In this document: positions 24,421 through 29,294 of the stretch, in pieces
How the letters are laid out: each line of letters starts with the position of its first letter
Numbering within the stretch: position 1 is the first letter of the stretch
Assembly: GCA_029865405.1 (NCBI GenBank)
Contig: JAOUGZ010000002.1
Coordinates: 1 to 29,294 of the forward strand
Length of the DNA stretch: 29,294 nucleotides
Reading direction: 5' to 3'
From: Betaproteobacteria bacterium
GTDB lineage: Bacteria > Pseudomonadota > Gammaproteobacteria > Burkholderiales > SG8-39
Notes under the pieces: model-generated
Databases searched by the model: none
Told to the model about the DNA's origin: nothing
What the model saw: the letters and a program-made list of their open reading frames with translations, nothing else
Translations under genes and position numbers: made by a program

Positions 24421-25285
24421 TTGGTCGATCTTCCTCCCAGCGGGAAATATGCACTTTCACACGCCGGACGTCACGTGGATTCTGCGTTCGCGCGCATGCG
24501 GAAAAATGTCGGGTGTGCAACGGGATAAACGGTTTGCTGCTATCAATCTGGAAACGAGATAGCTGTGGATGCACTCAAGGCTCCGCTCGCGGTCAACACT
24601 CTGCGCTACGTCCTGTCTTGGCATCGGCTGTCACATATTGCCTCGGGGCAAGCGTGAGAGTTCAGGTCGTTAGACCTGAAATGTCGCGCAGCTACCGGAG
24701 CAACTCGCGGAGGGTGTGCTTTATTGAGCTGACCGGCTTTTTCTATACCAGGTTGAGTGTTGTAGTGTTCAACATGGAAGGAGAAGGCAGATGGCGAACA
24801 AGAAGTACAGTCCGGAGCAGGCGGTGGCGAAGCTGCGGCAGATCGAGGTGCTGCAGGCGGGCGAGGCATGCTTGGGTCCCGTCTGTGCGGACTTCCAAAT
24901 CCGAAGTGGGGGTGTTCTTTCGGAGCTGGTGGGGGAGGGGATCAATCGCCCTGTCGCTCAAGGAAGAGCCCCAGCCGACCGCGACCGATGCGCTTGACAC
25001 GGTACACGACGCGCCTTCGAGTCGTGGCTACCAGCGAGGACGCGGTTAACCCAACGCGAGCGCTCTGGCCTTTCGCACCCACGCTGGCCGCTTTGAGCCA
25101 CCAACAGTAACGGCCTTTACCTACCGACGCGCCCTGCCGGTTACCCCGAAGACGCGCTGCGGGCAGATCCTGGGCGCCGCGGAATCCAAGAAAAGAGGGG
25201 GCAGTAAGGGGCGCCGTTTGTGTAGAGTTTTCGGATCGGGTGGTGGAGTTGGGAGACGTCTCGGGACGTCCTTGGATGGGGGTAT
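24421..25285. other. Non-coding stretch between regulator and ssrA, with an IS remnant
   Basis: This 865-base stretch holds no intact gene. The part next to the regulator has its ribosome site and a few AT-richer bases, but no promoter I can define. The right half contains a decayed IS3-type transposase start. The part from about 24900 to 25285 shows no conserved coding pattern, and I see no clear terminator for ssrA in it. Confidence 0.6.
24791..24892 (+). pseudogene. Degenerate IS3-family transposase orfA start
   Basis: The plus-strand frame from ATG 24791 reads MANKKYSPEQAVAKLRQIEV and then LQAG, the typical N-terminus of IS3-family OrfA proteins ([KR]xxPEQxVxKLRQxEVL). A good GGAGAAGG ribosome site precedes the ATG. 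After about 30 codons the expected helix (EAC...GIS-x-QTYYRW) is lost and the frame runs into unrelated sequence. No orfB or terminal inverted repeats were found. It is a relic of an insertion beside the tmRNA gene. Confidence 0.7.
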
Positions 25286-25653
25286 TGGTGGAGGCGGCGG
25301 GAATCGAACCCGCGTCCGCAAGCCCTAGGCAGTCAGGACTACATGCTTAGCCTGGTGATTTGAGCTTCGCCTTGAGACCGCCCACCGGCAGGCTGACTCG
25401 CGGCTAGCCGCTTCGACGGATCCCCCGGGCCAAGCGGCCAGACCTGGAGGAGAGGCTGATGTGAATGACGCTGCACTCCTTTTAGGGAGCCTGGCCCATC
25501 AGCAGACCAGTGCAGCGTCTAGCCGGTATTAGGCGGCTAGAGCGAAACGCTCGTCGTTGGCGTTTGTAGTGTTTCCAGATGGATTTACGAGGTCACTGGT
25601 CCTCGGCATGCCCTGCGCTGCGTCGCAACCCGCGTCGAAACCAGGTCGCCCCC
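25286..25653 (-). ncRNA. ssrA: tmRNA (transfer-messenger RNA)
   Basis: A 368-base tmRNA that rescues stalled ribosomes. The 5' end GGGGGCGACCTGGTTTCGACG and the 3' end CGGGTTCGATTCCCGCCG followed by CCTCCACCA form the tRNA-like domain. The 7-bp acceptor stem pairs GGGGGCG with CGCCTCC, and the T-loop is intact with the CCA encoded. The tag frame at 25529-25561 reads ANDERFALAA then stop, a typical betaproteobacterial tag ending in ALAA. The gene lies on the same strand 33 bases downstream of gph. Confidence 0.97.
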
Positions 25654-25669
25654 GTTTCGTGCGTGGAAC

Positions 25670-25675
25670 ATTATC
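25670..25675 (-). promoter_or_regulatory. Possible -10 box of ssrA
   Basis: On the minus strand GATAAT lies 17 bases before the mature tmRNA 5' end, which would leave a short leader for RNase P to remove. No convincing -35 element was seen, so this is tentative. Confidence 0.35.
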
Positions 25676-25686
25676 CCATATGGGGG

Positions 25687-26337
25687 CTAGAGCAGGCCGA
25701 TCAAGTCCTTCGGGTGCGCAATGACGGCGTCGGCCTTCCACGAGCGCGGGCCGCCGTTTTCGGGATGGTGGTAGCCCCAGCCCACCGCGATGGCGCCCAT
25801 ATCCGCGGCGCGCGCCGCCTGGATGTCGCGCAAGTCGTCGCCGAGGTATACGCATTCCCCCGGCGCCAGCTTGAGCTGCCCGGCGGCATGGCGCATCGGC
25901 GCGGGATGCGGCTTGAGGTGCTCCGTGGTGTCGCCGCACACCACGCAGGCGGGCGTCAGCCCGAGCGTCTCGACGATGCGGTCGGTGAAGCGCGTCGCCT
26001 TGTTGGTGACGATGCCCCAGGGCAGCGCGCGCCGGCCGAGCTCGGCCAGCAGCTCGGCGATGCCGGGAAAGAGCTTCGTGTGCACGCAGGTGTTCTCGCG
26101 ATAAGCCTCGAGAAAGGCCTCGCGCAGCGCGTTGTAGTCGTCATCGCCCGGCTTCACGCCGAAGCCGGCGTGCACCAGCCCGCGCGCGCCCGCCGACGCG
26201 AAAGGACGCAGGCGCGCCAGGGGCACCGGCTCGAGCCCCTGGTCGGAGCGCAGCCGATTGAGCGCCGCCGCGAGATCGGGCGCAGTGTCGGCGAGGGTGC
26301 CGTCCAGATCGAACAGGATCGCGCGGCTAGCGGTCAC
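25687..26337 (-). CDS. gph: HAD-family phosphatase (phosphoglycolate phosphatase / MupP-like)
   Basis: A 216-aa HAD hydrolase: motif [11 protein letters not shown], with both Asp residues at the start, then a helical cap, motif II IVTNK, motif III Lys in LKPHPAP and motif [15 protein letters not shown]. The start is GTG at 26337, which overlaps ubiG by 11 bases; the only alternative is a TTG deeper inside ubiG. The neighbour ubiG matters. In Pseudomonas the ubiG-adjacent HAD enzyme is MupP, an N-acetylmuramate-6-phosphate phosphatase in peptidoglycan recycling, while annotations in betaproteobacteria usually say phosphoglycolate phosphatase. Sequence alone does not decide here. Confidence 0.88.
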   Translation of the reverse strand: MTASRAILFDLDGTLADTAPDLAAALNRLRSDQGLEPVPLARLRPFASAGARGLVHAGFGVKPGDDDYNALREAFLEAYRENTCVHTKLFPGIAELLAELGRRALPWGIVTNKATRFTDRIVETLGLTPACVVCGDTTEHLKPHPAPMRHAAGQLKLAPGECVYLGDDLRDIQAARAADMGAIAVGWGYHHPENGGPRSWKADAVIAHPKDLIGLL

Positions 26338-27034
26338 GGCGGCAGCACAGCAGGTAATTGACGTCGCAGTCGGGCCCAAGGCGGTAGCGCTGCGTCAGCG
26401 GGTTGTAGGTCATGCCGAGGAGATCGATCTCGCGCAAGCCCGCGTCGCGGCACCATTGCGCGAGCTCGGACGGACGGATGAAGCGCGCGTAGTCATGCGT
26501 GCCCCTGGGCAGCAGCTTCAGCACGTACTCGGCGCCGATGACGGCGAACAGATACGCCTTCGGATTGCGGTTGATCGTGGAAAAGAACGCGCTGCCGCCG
26601 GGGCGCAGCAGCCGCGCGCAGGCGGCGACGGCGCTCGCCGGATCCGGCACGTGCTCCAGCAATTCCATGCAGGTGAGCACGTCGAAGCCTGCGGCGTGCG
26701 ACGCCGCGAAGTCCTCGGCCGAGGCGAGCTGGTAGTCGACCTCGAGCCGGCTCTCCAGCCGGTGCAGCTGCGCCACGCGCAGCGGCTTCTCGGCGAGGTC
26801 GATGCCGGTGACGCGCGCGCCGCGCTGCGCCATGGCCTCGGCGAGGATGCCGCCGCCGCAGCCGACGTCGAGCACGTCCTTGCCCTCGAGCGACGCGTGC
26901 CGCTCGATCCACTCGAGGCGCAGCGGGTTGATCGCGTGCAGCGGTCGGAACTCGCCGTGCGGATCCCACCAGCGGTGCGCGAGGGCGCTGAATTTGGCGA
27001 GCTCGGCGGGGTCGGCGTTTGTCGCGGTTTGCAT
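26327..27034 (-). CDS. ubiG: Ubiquinone biosynthesis O-methyltransferase UbiG
   Basis: A 235-aa SAM-dependent methyltransferase that does both O-methylations of ubiquinone synthesis. The N-terminus [16 protein letters not shown] is typical of UbiG, followed by motif [28 protein letters not shown], the acidic motif [38 protein letters not shown] (in two parts) and the C-terminal [12 protein letters not shown]...NYLLCCRR. The ATG at 27034 is preceded by an AAGGGCAG-like site and by an 18-19 bp hairpin. It forms a unit with gph through overlap. Confidence 0.97.
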   Translation of the reverse strand: MQTATNADPAELAKFSALAHRWWDPHGEFRPLHAINPLRLEWIERHASLEGKDVLDVGCGGGILAEAMAQRGARVTGIDLAEKPLRVAQLHRLESRLEVDYQLASAEDFAASHAAGFDVLTCMELLEHVPDPASAVAACARLLRPGGSAFFSTINRNPKAYLFAVIGAEYVLKLLPRGTHDYARFIRPSELAQWCRDAGLREIDLLGMTYNPLTQRYRLGPDCDVNYLLCCRRDR

Positions 27035-27049
27035 CTGCCCTTAAATCCA

Positions 27050-27096
27050 TCTCCGTTTTTTCGGCGGGGTGAATCTTCCCGCCGAAAAAACGGAGA
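27050..27096. repeat. Perfect 19-bp inverted repeat upstream of ubiG
   Basis: The left arm 27050-27068 and right arm 27078-27096 are exact reverse complements, with a 9-base loop (27069-27077). The arms contain a run of T6/A6 and a CGGCGGG core. In neither direction is the stem followed by a U-run, so it is not a standard intrinsic terminator. It ends about 15 bases before the ubiG ATG, so it sits in the 5' leader. Confidence 0.85.
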
Positions 27097-27153
27097 CCAT
27101 GGAAGACCGGTGAAGCACGGCGCCTATTTTGGCACCTGTGCCTCACCGGTGCC

Positions 27154-27180
27154 AAAAAAAAGCCCTGCCGAAGCAGGGCC
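27154..27180 (-). terminator. Intrinsic terminator of the OmpA-like lipoprotein gene
   Basis: On the minus strand GCCCTGC-TTCG-GCAGGGC is followed by T8. The 7-bp stem has a UUCG tetraloop. It lies about 25 bases after the lipoprotein stop. Confidence 0.93.
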
Positions 27181-27204
27181 TTCTTTCACCGCGGGTGACG
27201 CGGC

Positions 27205-27789
27205 TTACTTCTTCGTGCCGATGACTTCGACCTCCACGCGCCGGTTTGGCGACAGGCAGTCGATCAACGCCTTGCCTGACACCTTCGGGCAGGCCTTCAC
27301 GGGCTGCGTTTCGCCCTTGCCCTCGGTGTAGACGCGGTTCGGCTCGATGCCCTTGGACACCAGGTAGGCTTTCGCCGCTTCGGCGCGGCGCACCGACAGC
27401 TTCTGGTTGTACTGCAGCGTGCCGATGAGGTCGGCGTGGCCGATGGCGATCACGACTTCGAGGTTGATGCCGCGGACCTGGGCCGACAGGTTGTCCAGGC
27501 GGTCCTTGTACTCGGGCTTGATCACCGACTTGTCGAAATCGAACAGCACGTCCGCCGCCAGCGTCACTTTCTGCGCCACGGGCGCAGGCGCGGGCTTGGG
27601 CGCAGGCGCAGCCACGGGGGCCGGCGCAGGCGCAGGCGCGGGCGCGGGCGCCGGCGCGGGCGTGGCGGGGGCCGGCGCGGGCGCGGGCGGCGGCGGCGGC
27701 GCTTCTTCGGTGGTGGCGCAGCCCACGAGCACGGCCATCGCCAGCAGCGCGCTGCCCAGACCGACCGATCGGAAGATGTTTTTCGGCAT
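27205..27789 (-). CDS. OmpA-family outer-membrane lipoprotein (Pal-like)
   Basis: A 194-aa lipoprotein. The signal is MPKNIFRSVGLGSALLAMAV followed by the lipobox LVGC, which predicts lipidation on Cys24. A long Pro/Ala linker follows (about residues 31-70), then the peptidoglycan-binding OmpA domain: FDFDKSVIKPEYKDRLDNL, GHADLIGTLQYNQKLSVRRAEA and LSPNRRVEVEVIG. Cys residues in KACP and IDCL are likely a disulfide pair of this subfamily. ATG 27789 is preceded by GGAGAAC. The linker is encoded by GC-rich direct repeats that are prone to length change. It probably anchors the outer membrane to the wall. Confidence 0.92.
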   Translation of the reverse strand: MPKNIFRSVGLGSALLAMAVLVGCATTEEAPPPPPAPAPAPATPAPAPAPAPAPAPAPVAAPAPKPAPAPVAQKVTLAADVLFDFDKSVIKPEYKDRLDNLSAQVRGINLEVVIAIGHADLIGTLQYNQKLSVRRAEAAKAYLVSKGIEPNRVYTEGKGETQPVKACPKVSGKALIDCLSPNRRVEVEVIGTKK

Positions 27790-27854
27790 TCGTGTTCTCC
27801 AGTCGCTTGGGGAATGAATAGGTGAACTGATCCGGACCCAGCGATAACGGCCGG

Positions 27855-29174
27855 TCAATTCAAGGAATTCAATATTTTAGTTTGCCACAAGGCTGCGCGC
27901 CCTTGCAAGTCGGAAACATTGATCTGCGTCAGTTCACGATCGCGCAGCACGCGTTTGCCGGCGACCCAGACATCGGTCACGTGCTCGCGCCCGCAGGCAT
28001 AAACGAGATGCGAAACGACGTCATAGACGGGCTGCAGCGACAGGTCGTCCAGGCCCACTGCGACCAGGTCCGCGGCCTTGCCCTGCACGATGCTGCCGAT
28101 GCGCGCCTCGGCGCCCAGGGCGATGGCGCCGCCCAGGGTCGCTGCGCGCAGCGCCGCGTGTGCCGGCAGCGCCTCGGCGTTGCCGGCCGTGGCCTTGGCG
28201 AGCAGCGCGGCGAGGCGCATTTCCGCGAACAGGTCGAGGCGGTTGTTGCTGGCGGCACCGTCCGTGCCGAACGCGACGTTGACGCCCGCGTCGAGGAGCT
28301 GCGCCACCGGCGCCATGCCGCTCGCGAGCTTCAGGTTGGACGACGGGCAGTGCGCCACCGAGGCGCGGTGCCGCGCCAGCAGCGCGATCTCCGCCGGCGT
28401 CAGGTGCACCGCATGCACGGCGATCAGGTTCGGTCCGAGCAGTCCCAGGCTCTCCAGGCGCGCCAGCGGCCGCACGCCGTGCTCGGCCACCGAGCGCTCG
28501 ACTTCGCTCGCCGTCTCGTGCACGTGCACGTGCACCGGCAGATCGAGCTCGGCGGCGAGCTGCGCCACGCGGCGAAACGTCGCATCCGACACGGTATAGG
28601 GCGCGTGCGGCGCGAGGCAAAAGGAAGCGAGCGGGTGCTCGCGCCAGCGATCGCGCAGCGCCAGGCCCTGCGCCAGGTAGGACTGCGGATCCGGCGCGTA
28701 GGCGGACGGGAACTCGACGACGATGATGCCGAGCGCGGCGCGCATGCCCGCCTGCAGCGCCGCCTCGAGCGCCGCCTCGGGAAAGAAGTACATGTCGTTC
28801 ATGCACGTCACCCCGCCGCGCAGCATCTCGGCGCAGGCGAGGAGCGTACCGTCCTTCACGAACTCGGCCGAGACGTGCTTCGCCTCCACCGGCCAGACGT
28901 GTTCCTCGAGCCAGCGCATCAGCGGCAGGTCGTCGGCGATGCCACGCATCAGCGTCATGGCGGCGTGCGCATGCGCATTCACCAGGCCGGGGATCAGCGC
29001 ATGCCCGGGCAGGTCGATGCGCGCGTAGTCCGCGTAGCGCGCGACGGCCTGCGCCGTCGGCAGCAGCGCCTCGATGCGGCCCGCGTGCACCGCCACCGAA
29101 TGGCGCTCCAGCACCGTGCCGGCGGGCTCCACCGGCACCACCCAGCGCGCGTTGATGAGCAATCGTTCCGTCAT
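27855..29174 (-). CDS. mtaD: 5-methylthioadenosine/S-adenosylhomocysteine deaminase-like amidohydrolase (TRZ/ATZ family)
   Basis: A 439-aa metal-dependent hydrolase. It has the metal-binding VNAHAHAAMTLMRG (His68, His70), HAPYTVSD, a HVHVHETASE motif, HAVHLTPAE and GTDGAASNNRLDLFAEM, the Asp-containing signature of the MtaD/SsnA/TRZ group. It likely deaminates S-adenosylhomocysteine or methylthioadenosine, but the family also holds guanine deaminases and triazine hydrolases. The ATG is set at 29174 (MTERLL). A longer version begins inside the terminator just upstream and is unlikely. This gene often sits beside ubiG in betaproteobacteria. Confidence 0.88.
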   Translation of the reverse strand: MTERLLINARWVVPVEPAGTVLERHSVAVHAGRIEALLPTAQAVARYADYARIDLPGHALIPGLVNAHAHAAMTLMRGIADDLPLMRWLEEHVWPVEAKHVSAEFVKDGTLLACAEMLRGGVTCMNDMYFFPEAALEAALQAGMRAALGIIVVEFPSAYAPDPQSYLAQGLALRDRWREHPLASFCLAPHAPYTVSDATFRRVAQLAAELDLPVHVHVHETASEVERSVAEHGVRPLARLESLGLLGPNLIAVHAVHLTPAEIALLARHRASVAHCPSSNLKLASGMAPVAQLLDAGVNVAFGTDGAASNNRLDLFAEMRLAALLAKATAGNAEALPAHAALRAATLGGAIALGAEARIGSIVQGKAADLVAVGLDDLSLQPVYDVVSHLVYACGREHVTDVWVAGKRVLRDRELTQINVSDLQGRAALWQTKILNSLN

Positions 29175-29190
29175 GCGGTGCGACGCCAAC

Positions 29191-29218
29191 AAAAAAGCCC
29201 CGCGCGCGGCGGGGCTTT
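29191..29218 (-). terminator. Intrinsic terminator of the OmpA-like gene at the right edge
   Basis: On the minus strand AGCCCCGC, a 5-base loop and GCGGGGCT are followed by a run of T residues (six). The 8-bp GC stem extends with flanking A/T pairs. It lies between the right-edge gene and mtaD. Confidence 0.92.
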
Positions 29219-29238
29219 CCAGGAGCCGCGGGTGGCGC

Positions 29239-29294
29239 CTACTTGCCCGTTCCCAGGACCTCGATCTCGGCGCGGCGATTCGAGGTCCTGGGAA
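29239..29294 (-). CDS. OmpA-family protein, C-terminal fragment at right edge
   Basis: The last codons read NRRAEIEVLGTGK then stop (TAG at 29239-29241), the C-terminal end of an OmpA domain, closely like NRRVEVEVIGTKK of the lipoprotein at 27205. Upstream of NRR the visible codons (P-R-T-S) no longer fit the family and coincide with an inverted repeat at the window end. The gene body lies outside the window. Confidence 0.65.
   Translation of the reverse strand, partial: PRTSNRRAEIEVLGTGK
29250..29294. repeat. 14-bp perfect inverted repeat at the window end
   Basis: TTCCCAGGACCTCG (29250-29263) is exactly repeated in reverse complement at 29281-29294, with 17 bases between. The right arm ends at the last base, so it may extend further. 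Confidence 0.9.

Noticed and set aside
24791..24997. Functional small regulator on the plus strand
   Set aside because: Only the first 25-30 codons resemble a known protein (IS3 OrfA). The rest has lost the helix-turn-helix motif.
27131..27153. A second terminator (GGCACC...GGTGCC)
   Set aside because: The stem is only 6 bp with a long loop and no U-run. The T8 terminator next to it explains termination.
27590..27700. CRISPR-like short repeats
   Set aside because: The GGCGCAGGC repeats encode the Pro/Ala linker of the lipoprotein and lack repeat-spacer structure.

Overview
The window is high-GC DNA that looks like a betaproteobacterium. The evidence is a tmRNA with the proteolysis tag ANDERFALAA, a ubiG–gph (mupP-like) pair, an OmpA-type lipoprotein with a Pro/Ala linker, and an mtaD-type deaminase. 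No marker resolves the genus. Almost every gene lies on the minus strand, so the biological reading direction is right to left.

The main content (about 24420 down to the left edge) is one extracellular contractile injection system (eCIS, Afp/PVC/MAC-like) locus with its own regulator. First comes a sigma-54 activator with no sensory domain (23479-24420). A 159-base control region follows, carrying a near-consensus -24/-12 promoter and inverted-repeat candidate activator sites. Next is an apparent 18-gene operon: a winged-helix-like small protein, DUF4255 tube terminator, unknown 272-aa protein, sheath, two tube proteins, DUF5908, LysM protein, VgrG-like spike, PAAR tip, gp25, Afp11-like baseplate J, Afp12-like baseplate, a 911-aa unknown, tape measure, AAA+ ATPase, a DUF4157 protein with an HNH-like C-terminus, and a second long cargo-like protein cut by the left edge. 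Most junctions are 1-4 base overlaps or very short gaps, so the particle and its cargo are probably made from one transcript.

The particle genes cover a near-complete machine: tube, sheath, cap, baseplate, spike, ruler and ATPase. The last two genes look like payload. The first joins an eCIS-marker DUF4157 domain to duplicated helical repeats, a shared hydrophobic module and a nuclease-like tip. The second begins with a disordered/coiled-coil region and enters the same hydrophobic module exactly where the window ends. No receptor-binding fibre or lysis gene is recognisable in the window.

The region from 24421 to 25285 has no intact gene and holds a decayed IS3-type transposase start. It lies beside the 3' end of ssrA (25286-25653). 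Right of this is the core-genome block gph, ubiG, ompA-like lipoprotein and mtaD, with two clear intrinsic terminators and an unusual 19-bp perfect hairpin before ubiG. The right edge carries the last codons of another OmpA-family gene, and its final bases form a suspicious inverted repeat that may be an assembly fold-back.
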